A model generated the notes under the pieces. It was not told the DNA's origin and did no database searches. It worked only from the letters and a program-made list of their open reading frames with translations. Source: Glaciecola punicea ACAM 611 (GTDB lineage: Bacteria > Pseudomonadota > Gammaproteobacteria > Enterobacterales > Alteromonadaceae). From it: a stretch of DNA of 64,000 nt. The stretch lies in NCBI RefSeq assembly GCF_000252165.1, contig NZ_BAET01000014.1:124001-188000 (forward strand), written 5' to 3'. The position numbers and the translations under genes were made by a program. Positions 1 to 10,400 of this stretch are shown here, piece by piece; the first letter of the stretch is position 1, and each line of letters begins with the position of its first letter.

Positions 1-258
1 GCTGGTATAACGCAGTTCGGCTTAGGCTCACTGGCCTATGGTATTGTGCTTGCGGCCTGGGATTTAGGCTTAGGCTGTGTTATCAATGGTCAAGGCATTA
101 TGCAGTCAGATGTGGTGCACAAGCACGCGCAAATACCCGATGATGAAGCCATAATGATTTGTATAGCACTGGGTTACCCCGATGAAAACTTTAAAGCTAA
201 CGATGTGCGCTCGGTGCGCGCCAGTAATGAAGAATTTGTGACTTATCATGGATTTTAA
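1..258 (+). CDS. Nitroreductase family protein, C-terminal part
   Basis: The frame is open from the first base and ends at TAA (256-258), giving 85 residues of a protein that starts outside the window. The visible part has the helix rich in Gly/Ala/Leu (FGLGSLAYGIVLAAWDLGLG) followed by GCVINGQ and the ALGYPDENF segment. These match the C-terminal FMN-contact and substrate-side region of nitroreductase-family flavoproteins, which reduce nitro compounds or quinones with NAD(P)H in the cytoplasm. The family call rests on this short tail only, so the substrate cannot be given. The gene ends 77 bases before the next one, on the same strand. Confidence 0.7.
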   Translation, partial: AGITQFGLGSLAYGIVLAAWDLGLGCVINGQGIMQSDVVHKHAQIPDDEAIMICIALGYPDENFKANDVRSVRASNEEFVTYHGF

Positions 259-335
259 CACTAGTCCTTTACACCTTAGCTAAATCCAATTAACCTTTAT
301 ATATCAGGATAATAAAGACCGACAGGATTACCATT

Positions 336-2804
336 ATGAAATCATCTACTTTTCGTCGCTGCCAGAAATTAAGCTTAGCTTCTTTATTCAGTGTTGCCAG
401 TGTTGCCAGTATTGCTTCCTTAACGGCCGTTGCGCATGCCCAAAGTGTTCCCATTGTTCAGCCTGGCGCCCCAGGGCAGGCGTCACAAACGCTAAGTCCT
501 CAACAGGCTATTGATATTGCGAACGTGAGCTTCACTCGCAACGATGTAATGTTTATGCAAAACATGATCCCGCATCACTCACAAGCGGTTGAGATGGCGG
601 TGCTAGTAGAAGACCGCACTAACAATGAAGCCATTATTGATATTGCCGGTCGTATTCGTAAATCTCAAGCCGACGAAATTGCTTTTATGAGTCAGTGGCT
701 TGAAGCACGTGAGCAAAAAGTGCATATAGACCATTCAATGCACATGGACCACAGCATGATGGGCATGGCAACGGCTGCTCAAATACAGTCGTTGAGCGCA
801 GCAAAGGGCAGTGAATTTGATCGCATCTTTTTAAGCTTAATGATCCCCCATCATGAAGGGGCCGTGCGCATGGTAGATGATCTTTTAGCCCAAAGCGGCT
901 CGGCCTACGACCCTGTCCTGTACGATTTTGTCAACGATATTGTGAGTGACCAAAACGCTGAAATTACGCGTATGGATGGATTATTGGCAGGTTTGTCGAG
1001 CGATCCGCGAGTAGGCCTCAGCGCTGGTCTGCGAGATGCAGGAGAAGCATCGTTAAACCTAAGCTTAGTGTCGACACAGCCTCGTCCCAGTGGCTTTTTT
1101 GACCCAGAGAATGAGGCTAATTTACCGCCAATAAGACCGGCAGATGAAGATACCGATGAGCTTATTGATGATGCATCTGACCAAGACGCAAAGCGCAGCG
1201 GTGACGAAGGTGATATTAAAACGCAGTGGGGCGAACGCGGGCCATTGTTGAGCTTTTGGAACACCGACATGGCGTTTTCTAAAGATATATTAGTGGCTGG
1301 AAACTATCACGGTTTTAACATATATAAACTCGACAACGAAGGCTTGCCAAGCCTAACAAGCTCTATCGTTTGTCCCGGCGGTCAAGGGGACATTTCAATT
1401 GTGGATGATTTGCTTATTATGTCGGTAGAACAAACGCGTGGACGCATCGACTGCGGCCTCCAAGGTATAAGTGAAGACGTGTCGGATGAGCGTTTTAGAG
1501 GTTTACGCATTTTTGATATTTCAGACCTAAGCGCCCCTAAGCAAGTGGGCCTAGTGCAAACCTGCCGCGGTTCACACACTCATTCTGTGGTATCGGCCGA
1601 TGACAAGCGCATTGTGGTCTATAATTCTGGCACCGCTGGCGTGCGCGATGGTGATGAGCTTGAAGGCTGCGTTGGCGAGGTACCAGGAGACGAGCGCACG
1701 GCGCTGTTCCGTATCGACGTGATTGAAATTCCGCTGCGTAACCCTAGCGAAGCTCGTATTACCTCAAGCCCCGCGGTATTTGCCGATGACGAAGGACGAG
1801 TGGCTGGACTATGGCCCGGCGGCGATCACGGTGATGGTACCCAAAAAACCCGCAGAACAGACGAATGCCATGATATTACTGTGTTTCCAGAGCTAAAATT
1901 AGCGGCTGGTGCATGTTCAGGCAATGGCATATTGTTAGACATTTCTAATCCTATGAAGCCCAAACGGATTGACGATGTAGCCGATCCGGGGTTTGCCTAT
2001 TGGCATTCAGCGACTTTTAACAATGATGGCACTAAGGTACTGTTCACCGATGAGTGGGGCGGCGGCACGCAGGCTCGCTGCAGAGCGTCTGACCCAATGA
2101 CTTGGGGTGCAAATGCGTTCTATTCTATTGACGACGGTAAGCTCAACTTTGAAAGTTACTTTAAAATTGACGCGCCGCAAAGTGAACAAGAAAACTGCGT
2201 AGCCCATAACGGTTCAATGGTGCCGGTGCCTGGACGCGATATTTTTGTGCAAGCGTGGTATCAAGGCGGTATTTCGGTAATTGACTTTACTGATACCCGC
2301 GAGCCGCAAGAAATAGCATTTTTTGACCGTGGGCCTATTCATGATGAGCGTTTAATAGTGGGTGGCTACTGGTCTACTTACTGGTACAACGGTAAAATTT
2401 ACGGCACTGAAATTATTCGCGGCCTTGACGTATTAGCACTTGAACCAAGTGAGTTCTTGACTGAAAACGAGCTAGCGGCAGCGCTTCTTGCAGATATGGG
2501 CGATAGATTCAATCCGCAGCAGCAGTTTAGGGTGACGTGGCCTGCTGAGCCTGTGATTGCATTAGCTTATTTAGATCAATTTGCCCGCGACGGCGGACTA
2601 GAAACACAAGCACATGAGGAAGTGACGAATATGATGACTGGCGCGCAAAAGATGCTTGACGAGGGCGAAACTAGCCGCAAGTTTTCTCGCGCTCTTAGTA
2701 AGTTAGCGAAGTCATTAAAACCTAATGGTGATAACACAAATGCTCAAAACCGCGTGGATGCGCTTAGCGACACTATGCAGGCAATTGCTAAACGTCTGCG
2801 CTGA
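336..2804 (+). CDS. Secreted DUF305 plus LVIVD-repeat protein
   Basis: The 822-residue product starts at ATG and has a signal peptide, basic then Ala/Ser/Val-rich and ending AVAHA near residue 35, so it is probably exported. Residues about 60-220 form a DUF305 four-helix-type region with two MIPHH motifs (His80-His81 and His172-His173), each followed by an AVxM-like stretch. A His/Met-rich linker (residues 130-144) lies between them. From about residue 310 onward the sequence looks like the LVIVD beta-propeller family, with repeats of the type LLIMSVE..., LRIFDISD and GILLDISNP. DUF305 proteins are often found with copper genes, and a cus-type operon follows 1.4 kb downstream, so a periplasmic metal-related role is an inference. 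No enzyme activity can be assigned. Confidence 0.8.
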   Translation: MKSSTFRRCQKLSLASLFSVASVASIASLTAVAHAQSVPIVQPGAPGQASQTLSPQQAIDIANVSFTRNDVMFMQNMIPHHSQAVEMAVLVEDRTNNEAIIDIAGRIRKSQADEIAFMSQWLEAREQKVHIDHSMHMDHSMMGMATAAQIQSLSAAKGSEFDRIFLSLMIPHHEGAVRMVDDLLAQSGSAYDPVLYDFVNDIVSDQNAEITRMDGLLAGLSSDPRVGLSAGLRDAGEASLNLSLVSTQPRPSGFFDPENEANLPPIRPADEDTDELIDDASDQDAKRSGDEGDIKTQWGERGPLLSFWNTDMAFSKDILVAGNYHGFNIYKLDNEGLPSLTSSIVCPGGQGDISIVDDLLIMSVEQTRGRIDCGLQGISEDVSDERFRGLRIFDISDLSAPKQVGLVQTCRGSHTHSVVSADDKRIVVYNSGTAGVRDGDELEGCVGEVPGDERTALFRIDVIEIPLRNPSEARITSSPAVFADDEGRVAGLWPGGDHGDGTQKTRRTDECHDITVFPELKLAAGACSGNGILLDISNPMKPKRIDDVADPGFAYWHSATFNNDGTKVLFTDEWGGGTQARCRASDPMTWGANAFYSIDDGKLNFESYFKIDAPQSEQENCVAHNGSMVPVPGRDIFVQAWYQGGISVIDFTDTREPQEIAFFDRGPIHDERLIVGGYWSTYWYNGKIYGTEIIRGLDVLALEPSEFLTENELAAALLADMGDRFNPQQQFRVTWPAEPVIALAYLDQFARDGGLETQAHEEVTNMMTGAQKMLDEGETSRKFSRALSKLAKSLKPNGDNTNAQNRVDALSDTMQAIAKRLR

Positions 2805-2898
2805 GCCAGAAGGTGAGCTTTGAATTCGCTAAGGGTGATGCTGTAGTCGGCTGACTAGCTAGTGTATAGATTTTGAGAATTGGTTAAAGGTGGAGCAT

Positions 2899-3549
2899 AT
2901 GAAACAGCTACAAATTGATATTGTGTCAGATGTATCTTGCCCTTGGTGCATCATAGGGTATCAAAGTTTGCAGCAGGCACTGGCAAACTTGAGCAAAGAT
3001 CTTAGTGCGAATATCACTTGGCATCCTTTTGAACTTAACCCAAGTATGCCGCCCCAGGGACAAGAGATTAGTGAGCACCTTGGCCAAAAATACGGCATAA
3101 ATCGGGCGCAAATTGAAGAAAATAGAGAGGCTATTAAGCAGCGTGGTGTAAGCGTCGGCTACGAATTTGGCAATCGTGGCGGCGGCAGAATTTACAATAC
3201 TTTTGATGCACATCGTCTACTGCACTGGGCAAAGCAAGAAAACAAGCAAACAGCGCTCAAACTTGCCCTGTTTGATTTGTACTTTCAAGAATCGGGCGAT
3301 CCCAGCGACCATCAGCAACTTTTAAAGGTCGCTACTAACGTTGGCCTAGATACCCAAACCGCCAAGCACATTCTTAGCACCGACACATACGCTGCAGACG
3401 TACGTAAAGAGCAGCAGCATTTCCAAGGCTTAGGGATTTCATCGGTACCTGCAGTTATTGTGAATAACAAGCATTTGATTAGTGGCGGTCAGCCTACCGA
3501 TGTCTTTGAAAATGCGCTGCGTAAGATTAGTCAAGAGCAAACTGCGTGA
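2899..3549 (+). CDS. DsbA-family oxidoreductase (FrnE-like)
   Basis: This is a 216-residue thioredoxin-fold protein. It starts IDIVSDVSCPWCIIG, placing the CPWC redox pair at Cys14/Cys17. It ends with the cis-proline loop (GISSVPAVIVN) and the helical insert typical of the FrnE/2-hydroxychromene-2-carboxylate isomerase group. No signal peptide is seen, so a cytoplasmic disulfide or dithiol role is likely. I chose ATG 2899 because AAAGG (2886-2890) lies eight bases upstream. A GTG at 2890 is also open but would leave no ribosome-binding site. The length is normal for the family, and the gene stands alone. Confidence 0.85.
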   Translation: MKQLQIDIVSDVSCPWCIIGYQSLQQALANLSKDLSANITWHPFELNPSMPPQGQEISEHLGQKYGINRAQIEENREAIKQRGVSVGYEFGNRGGGRIYNTFDAHRLLHWAKQENKQTALKLALFDLYFQESGDPSDHQQLLKVATNVGLDTQTAKHILSTDTYAADVRKEQQHFQGLGISSVPAVIVNNKHLISGGQPTDVFENALRKISQEQTA

Positions 3550-3756
3550 ATTACCCGTTGACTTCATTTCGCCCTGCTCACTGGCTTTCTCGATATTTTG
3601 GATAAAACTTGCAGTTCATTGCTAATTCGCTATAATTTATATGGTAGTTTAGTTGATTAAAATTTGGTGAAGTCCAGCATGGTTGCCAGCCACGCTCACA
3701 ATAACTTGTAGTCACTAAGGTTTTGCATCGAGCCATAATACACTTATAGGGTATTT

Positions 3757-4167
3757 TTGTTTAAAGCAGTGTTTCACGCCATTATCGTATTATGCATACT
3801 GACAGCGCAGGTTGGCAGTACCTTTGCAGTGCCTGAACAAAACCCATGTGAACAAATGGGCAGCGAACATATGGCGCAAATGGAAATGGCGCAAAAGAAC
3901 ATGACGCTAAATGATGGTGCGCCCTTTAACAAGCTCGTGCATGGCAGCGATATGGTGCCCGCTGCAGGTGACAATGCAACAAACGGCATGCTTGGCGACT
4001 GCTGTGAGCATGAATGCGGCTGTTCAGCTGGTCTATTAACCATTGCAATGGCCATTAATCAATCATCTTTACATTATCACACTCAACGCTCATCTCGCAT
4101 TATTAGCACTGGTCTAAACAACATCAATCTTGTTTTGCCGCATCCACAGCGCCCACCCAAAACCTAA
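3757..4167 (+). CDS. Small exported Cys/His/Met-rich protein, CopL-like
   Basis: This 136-residue product probably starts at TTG 3757, followed by a hydrophobic signal segment (IIVLCILTAQVGSTFA). The mature part carries many possible metal ligands: repeated Met/His (EQMGSEHMAQMEMAQ), then CCEHECGC. The layout (signal peptide, Met/His run, clustered cysteines, position immediately ahead of a cus-type efflux operon) resembles CopL-like copper-responsive proteins, but I cannot confirm homology. The start codon and ribosome-binding site are weak. A periplasmic copper-binding or sensing role is inferred from composition and neighbours. Confidence 0.55.
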   Translation: MFKAVFHAIIVLCILTAQVGSTFAVPEQNPCEQMGSEHMAQMEMAQKNMTLNDGAPFNKLVHGSDMVPAAGDNATNGMLGDCCEHECGCSAGLLTIAMAINQSSLHYHTQRSSRIISTGLNNINLVLPHPQRPPKT

Positions 4168-4333
4168 ATCTCTTAAGCAGTCTAGTACTGCCTTTAATTT
4201 ATAAAGTAAATACAAAAACGCACAACACACTACTATTTTGTGCTCTGTATTTATCCTTTATTGCATTTTGCTAGCCCTTGTCGCTAATCACCTTTATTTA
4301 TCTGCGCTAGCACAAAATAAGAGATTTTTCATC

Positions 4334-5812
4334 ATGAGTATTTCAATCAAACGTAGGCTAAGTTTGCCTCAATCGCATGCTTATTACGCTTTGTCTACAG
4401 CAACAAGCAGCGCATTTTTGATAAGAGCCTTTTCACTTAATCTTATGTTAATTGCGAGTAAGCGGCACTATTTTATAAATGCGAAAATAGCCACGATGTT
4501 TGCGTTGAGCTTGGCTTTTACAATCACTAACGCCTGGGCTGATCAACAAGCAAGTATTTCGCCGCATAAATTTTTCTTACTAAATGATGCAATAGCCTTA
4601 GCGCACGAGCGTGACCCATGGTTAACCAGCAGCAAATTTAAAGAGCGCGCAATAATGGCGCAAAGTGAAGCTTCACTGGCTTTGCCAGATCCGGTGGTCT
4701 CATTGTCTATTGCGAATGTGCCTACCAACGGTTTTCGTCTTAATCAAGAACCCATGACTCAGCTTAAAGCGGGGGTGAGCCAAATGTTACCGCGAGGCAA
4801 TTCAAGGCAAATTCAAAGCCAGTATCAACAGGAGCTTGCATTAGAACAGCCATTTTTAAGAGCGCAAAGAATAGCTGAGTCTTCGGTGCAAGTAAGCGCA
4901 CTGTGGTTGGAAGTGTATAAAGCGCAGGCCAAAATTACTCTCATTGAAGAAAATCAAATATTGCTAAGTCAACTAGGGGATATAGCCAAGAAAAACTATG
5001 CTTGGGGTATCGGTAGCACACGCCAGCAAGACGTAGTTAATGCGAGTCTTGAAGTTAACAAGATTGAAGACAGACTAATTCAAGCCAGGGCGCAAAAAAC
5101 GGCGTCAATACAGCGGCTCAACGAATGGCTGCAAATTGATGCGACTCAATTTTCGTCATTCACCCTGCCTAATACACTGGCGCCGCTAGAGCCTATTCCT
5201 GCTGTTACTCAATTTGCGTTAAACAGCAATAACCGGCAAACACTCGCCAACATGCTAAATCAGCACCCTGTTATTCAAGCGATAGAGCAGCGCGTAAGCG
5301 CCAGTGCGAGCGCAATTGCCTTAGCCAAACAAAAGTATTACCCACAGTGGGGCTTAAATGCAAGCTACGCTTATAGAGATGACGATCAGCTTGGCGCAAG
5401 CCGCGCCGATTTTTTGTCCATAGGTATCAGCTTCGATGTGCCTTTGTACACCAGCCAAAAGCAAGACAATGAAGTGTCAGCGAGGGTGTATGCCTCAGAA
5501 TCGATAAAAACAGATAAACGTTTAGCGCTGCGCCAGCTAATGTCGCAGCTAACGGCTAGCTACACTTTATATCAGCACTTACAAGCGCGAATGGACCTGT
5601 ATGAAACACAAATACTGCCGCAAACTTTAGAGAAAGTGCAAATAGTGGTAAGCGCATTTACCAACAATGACGGTGATTTTGATGACGTGCTAAACGCGCA
5701 AATCACTCAGCTTAACGCAAAGCTTAGTTTACTTGATATACAAGTAGAACTGCACAAGACGCATAGCCAACTTAGCTATTACATGACTTCTACCTCCCAA
5801 AAAGGTTTATAA
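4334..5812 (+). CDS. TolC-family outer-membrane efflux protein
   Basis: This is the outer-membrane channel of the metal efflux operon, 492 residues from ATG 4334. AAGAGA lies about ten bases upstream. The frame is also open from 4238, and ATG codons at 4445 and 4496 are possible. The last gives a clean signal peptide, MFALSLAFTITNAWA. The mature protein has the duplicated outer-membrane-factor pattern: LNDAIALAHERDP near the N-terminus, long helical coiled segments, and a second half with LAKQKYYPQWGLNASY and GISFDVPLYTSQKQDNEV. It ends one base before the adaptor gene, and adaptor and pump follow directly, which points to a CusC/CzcC-type role exporting metal across the outer membrane. Confidence 0.88.
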   Translation: MSISIKRRLSLPQSHAYYALSTATSSAFLIRAFSLNLMLIASKRHYFINAKIATMFALSLAFTITNAWADQQASISPHKFFLLNDAIALAHERDPWLTSSKFKERAIMAQSEASLALPDPVVSLSIANVPTNGFRLNQEPMTQLKAGVSQMLPRGNSRQIQSQYQQELALEQPFLRAQRIAESSVQVSALWLEVYKAQAKITLIEENQILLSQLGDIAKKNYAWGIGSTRQQDVVNASLEVNKIEDRLIQARAQKTASIQRLNEWLQIDATQFSSFTLPNTLAPLEPIPAVTQFALNSNNRQTLANMLNQHPVIQAIEQRVSASASAIALAKQKYYPQWGLNASYAYRDDDQLGASRADFLSIGISFDVPLYTSQKQDNEVSARVYASESIKTDKRLALRQLMSQLTASYTLYQHLQARMDLYETQILPQTLEKVQIVVSAFTNNDGDFDDVLNAQITQLNAKLSLLDIQVELHKTHSQLSYYMTSTSQKGL

Positions 5813-5813
5813 A

Positions 5814-7460
5814 ATGAATATCAAGAACATATTTGTTAGCGCCTCATTAGGCTTAAGCGTTGGCATTTTAGCCACTATTGCCTATTTTAATCTTGTTCAC
5901 ACCCAAAACGGTGAGCTTGATAGTAACAAAAACGACATCGCACAGCCGCTATATTGGGTGGCGCCCATGGATGCTAATTTTCGCCGCGACAAGCCGGGCA
6001 AGTCACCCATGGGCATGTATTTAGTACCAGTATATGCCAATGATCAGCAAGGCGACTCTCCCGGCACCATTAGTATTCACCCAAATGTGATAAACAATTT
6101 GGGCGTACGTACTGGCATCGCGCAAAAAAGAGCGATAAACGAGCCTATTTCGGCCTTAGGCATTGTTGAATATAGTCAAGACACGCTGGTGAACATTCAC
6201 CCGCGCGTTGAAGGCTGGATTGAGTCACTGTATGTAAAGGCCCAAGGCGAGTATGTGGAAAAAGGTGAGCCTTTATATGCCCTGTATTCTCCTGAACTCG
6301 TGAATGCCCAAGAAGAATATTTGTTAGCCTTAAATCGCGCAAATAAAAGCTTAGGTGACGCTGCAAAATCGCGTCTTAGTGCTCTGCAAATGCCTGAAAA
6401 AGCTATTGCTGAGCTTGCCAAAAACCGCAAAATACAGCAGAACGTGGTGTTTTATGCGCCTCAATCGGGCTTTATCGATAACTTAAATATTCGAGAAGGT
6501 TTTTTTGTGACGCCTAGCAACACCCTTATGTCGATTGGAGCGCTAAGCGAGGTATGGATAAATACGCAAATAATGGCAAGGCAGTCAGGCAGTGTAAAGC
6601 TAGATATGCCGGTTAGCATAAGCCTAGAGTATTTACCTAATGAGGTGTTTAGCGGTAAAATTGACTACATCTACCCTACCTTAGATGCAGGTAATCGTAC
6701 TTTACGCGCGAGAGTGCGAGTGGCGAATCCTGACTACCTGCTCAAACCCAATATGTATGCAAAAGTGAACATTGATACCAGCGATGTTGAAAACAAGCAT
6801 GAATTACTTGTGGTGCCGCTTGAGTCGGTTATACGCACGGGTAAGCAAAATCGCGTTGTGTTGGCCCTAGGAGATGGCAAGTTTAAGTCTGTTGAAGTCA
6901 CGTTGGGCAGCGTTTTTTCTGAGTATATTGAAATTACGCAAGGCCTTGAAGCCTTAGATGAAGTGGTGGTGTCAGCGCAATTTTTACTTGATTCAGAAAG
7001 CAGTGTAAGTTCTGATTTTATGCGCATTAGCGTTGATACTGGCGACCAAGGTCAGCAAAAGACAGGCGATATGACTGAACGCAAAGGAATCAAAATGGAC
7101 ATGGACATGGACATGTCGGGAGGCGATTGGACGCACGCTACCATAGTAAAAGTCATGTTAGATGAACGAAAGCTCACCTTAAATCATGGCGAATTAAGAA
7201 AGTGGGGCATGCCCGGCATGACCATGGACTTTATGGTGGCCAGCCACATCGACATGTTGACGTTACGTGAAAACATGCAGATACATATTCAAGTTGTTAA
7301 AACAGACATACCTATGTACACCGTGAATACCGTGCATATCATGACAAACGACGACGCTGATGCTAAACCAACACCGAACCCGTCAGCGGGTTCCCATTTA
7401 CCAAAGCCCGTTGATGAAAATATGTCAGCAACATCTGATCACAAAGGTCACGCACAATGA
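5814..7460 (+). CDS. cusB: CusB-like RND adaptor with C-terminal CusF-like domain
   Basis: This 548-residue periplasmic adaptor links the TolC-like channel to the CusA pump. An N-terminal anchor (residues 7-28) is followed by a heavy-metal-binding motif (about 47-73; YWVAPMDANF and KSPMGMYLVPV). Next come the barrel-sandwich and hairpin regions (VHPRVEGWIESLYV is the lipoyl-like half) and the beta-barrel domain. Residues about 427-435 are a Met/Asp repeat (MDMDMDMSGG). The last about 75 residues resemble CusF, with MPGMTMDFMV carrying the Met ligands. The C-terminal fusion suggests the adaptor carries its own Cu(I)/Ag(I) chaperone, since no separate cusF is present. The gene overlaps cusA by four bases. 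Confidence 0.9.
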   Translation: MNIKNIFVSASLGLSVGILATIAYFNLVHTQNGELDSNKNDIAQPLYWVAPMDANFRRDKPGKSPMGMYLVPVYANDQQGDSPGTISIHPNVINNLGVRTGIAQKRAINEPISALGIVEYSQDTLVNIHPRVEGWIESLYVKAQGEYVEKGEPLYALYSPELVNAQEEYLLALNRANKSLGDAAKSRLSALQMPEKAIAELAKNRKIQQNVVFYAPQSGFIDNLNIREGFFVTPSNTLMSIGALSEVWINTQIMARQSGSVKLDMPVSISLEYLPNEVFSGKIDYIYPTLDAGNRTLRARVRVANPDYLLKPNMYAKVNIDTSDVENKHELLVVPLESVIRTGKQNRVVLALGDGKFKSVEVTLGSVFSEYIEITQGLEALDEVVVSAQFLLDSESSVSSDFMRISVDTGDQGQQKTGDMTERKGIKMDMDMDMSGGDWTHATIVKVMLDERKLTLNHGELRKWGMPGMTMDFMVASHIDMLTLRENMQIHIQVVKTDIPMYTVNTVHIMTNDDADAKPTPNPSAGSHLPKPVDENMSATSDHKGHAQ

Positions 7461-10400
7461 TTAACGCAATTATTAGATGGTCTGTGCACAACCGTTTTTT
7501 TGTGCTGCTCACCACGCTTATGATAATAGGCGCTGGTATTTATACGCTTAAAAATACGCCTGTAGACGCCATTCCCGATTTGTCTGACGTGCAGGTAATC
7601 ATTAAAACAAGCTATCCAGGCCAAGCGCCTCAAGTCGTTGAAGATCAAGTTACTTTTCCCTTAACCAGCGCGATGCTGTCGGTGCCCGGTGCAAAAACCG
7701 TGAGGGGATTTTCGTTCTTCGGTGACTCCTACGTGTATGTTATTTTTGATGATTCAACCGACCTATACTGGGCCAGAAGCCGCGTGTTAGAATACTTGTC
7801 GCAGGTTGCACCAAGCTTGCCAGACAATGTAAGGCCGCAGCTAGGCCCCGACGCAACAGGCGTTGGCTGGGTCTACCTATATGCGCTTGTGGACAAAACT
7901 GGCCAGCACGATATTAGCGAACTTCGCGCTATTCAAGACTGGTTCTTAAAATTTGAGCTGCAAATGGTGCCGGGTGTATCTGAAGTGGCGGCTATTGGCG
8001 GCATGGTTAAGCAGTATCAGGTGCAGCTAGATCCGCTTAAGCTGCGCGCGTTTAACATTCCAATTAGTGCGGTGCAAATGGCCATTAAGCGCGGCAATCA
8101 GGAAGTAGGGGCTTCAAGTGTAGAAATGGCAGAAGCTGAATATATGCTGCGCACCACGGGCTATATTCAAAGTATTCAAGATATTGAGACAATCCCATTG
8201 GGCGTGAATAATCAAGGCACGCCTTTGTTAATACGCGACATTGCGAGCGTAACCTTAGGCCCGCAGATGCGCCGTGGTATAGGCGAGCTAAACGGAGAAG
8301 GTGAGGCCGTAGGCGGGATTGTGGTAATGCGCGCGGGTGAAAACGCGCAGCAAACCATTGCCGGCGTAAAAGCTAAGCTAGAAGTCTTAAAACAAGGACT
8401 CCCCGATGGCGTTGAAGTTATCACGGTGTATGACCGCTCGACTTTAATAAAAAGCGCCCTTGATAATTTACGCTATAAACTGGTGGCCGAATTTATTATT
8501 GTAGCACTGGTGTGCATGGCGTTTTTGTTTCATATACGCTCGTCCTTAGTGGCTATTGTAAGCTTGCCAATAGGCATGTTAATCGCCTTTATTATTATGT
8601 ATGCACAGGGCATAAACGCCAATATTATGTCTTTAGGCGGCATTGCTATTGCTATTGGGGCAATGGTAGACGGCGCTATTGTGATGACCGAAAACATGCA
8701 CAAGCATATGGAGCGTACACCACTTACGAAGGAAAATCGCTGGCAGATAGTGATTAATTCGGCCACAGAAGTGGGGCCTGCGCTGTTTTTCAGTTTGCTG
8801 ATTATTACCGTTAGCTTCATGCCGGTATTCACCCTTGAAGCGCAAGAGGGCCGGATGTTTTCGCCTCTTGCCTACACGAAAACCTACGCCATGGCGGCAG
8901 CGGCGGTACTTGCCATTACCTTAGTGCCGGTGCTAATGGGTTATTTTATTCGCGGGAAAGTGCGCAGCGAGCAAAAAAATCCATTAAACAAAGCCATTAC
9001 TAGCGTCTATAAACCCCTGCTAAAATGCGTTCTGGTTTACCCAAAGTCGGCAATAGTCGCGGCTTTGTTCATACTGGTTATTGGTTTTTTGCCCGTGAAT
9101 AAAATAGGCAGTGAATTTATGCCGCCGCTAGATGAAGGCGATCTTATGTATATGCCGACCACCTATGCGGGTATTTCAATAGGCAAAGCAAGAGAACTAC
9201 TGCAGCAAACTAACAAGCTGATTAAAACCATTCCTGAGGTAGAAACAGTGTTTGGCAAAGTAGGCCGCGCTGAAACTGCGACTGATCCTGCGCCCCTAAC
9301 CATGATTGAAACCTTTATTCAGTTAAAGCCGAAAGCTCAATGGCGAGAAGGTCTAGATACCGAGTCTTTAATTAAAGAGCTCGATCAGCTTGTGGACTTT
9401 CCGGGCTTGACAAACGCATGGGTAATGCCCATAAAAACCCGAATAGACATGCTTGCTACGGGGATTAAAACGCCCGTTGGCATAAAAATCGGTGGCCCTG
9501 ATTTGGCTCAAATACAGCAAATTGGCCAGCAGCTTGAAAGTATTTTGAGTAAAGTTGAAGGTACCGCGTCTGTTTATTCAGAGCGTGTTGCAAACGGTCG
9601 CTATATCAAAATCGACATTAAACGCGAAGCCGCTGCCCGATACGGCCTCAATATTGCCGACATTCAAGAAACCATAGCCGGCGCTGTGGGCGGCGTGAAC
9701 GTGTCACAAAGTATAGAGGGGCGTAAGCGATTCCCCATTAATGTGCGTTATTTGCAGGACTATCGTTCATCGCCTGAGGCTCTACTATTGCTAACTATTA
9801 TTACACCTCAAGGTGCACATATAGCCCTAGGCGATGTTGCTAATATTAGTATTGAAGATGGGCCGCCGGGTATCAAAAGTGAAAATGCGCGGCCAAATGG
9901 TTGGGTGTATATCGATATTGAAAATATTGATATTGGCCACTACGTTAGAAACGCGATGCAAGTTGTTGCCGACAATTTGGTGTTACCGCCAGGCTACTCT
10001 ATTGCGTGGGCAGGACAATACGAATACATGCAGCGCGCTAAAGATAAGCTGATGTATGTCGTTCCACTCACGCTCGCAATCATTGTTATTTTGCTCTATT
10101 TAAATTTTCGCAACATGGTGGAGGTGGGCATTATTATGGGTACCTTGCCTTTTGCAATGATAGGTGGCATATGGCTACTGTATTTACAGGGTTTTAACTT
10201 TTCGGTCGCAGTAGGCGTTGGTTTTATCGCGCTGGCGGGAGTGGCGGTTGAGATTGGGGTGATTATGCTCGTTTATTTAGATCAGGCTTATAAACGGATG
10301 CTACAAGAGCATACCAGTAGCGCAAGTACTAGTGCAAAGCCCATTAGCCTTGCCACGCTGCAACAGGCGGTATTAGAAGGCGCGGTTATGCGTGTGCGCC

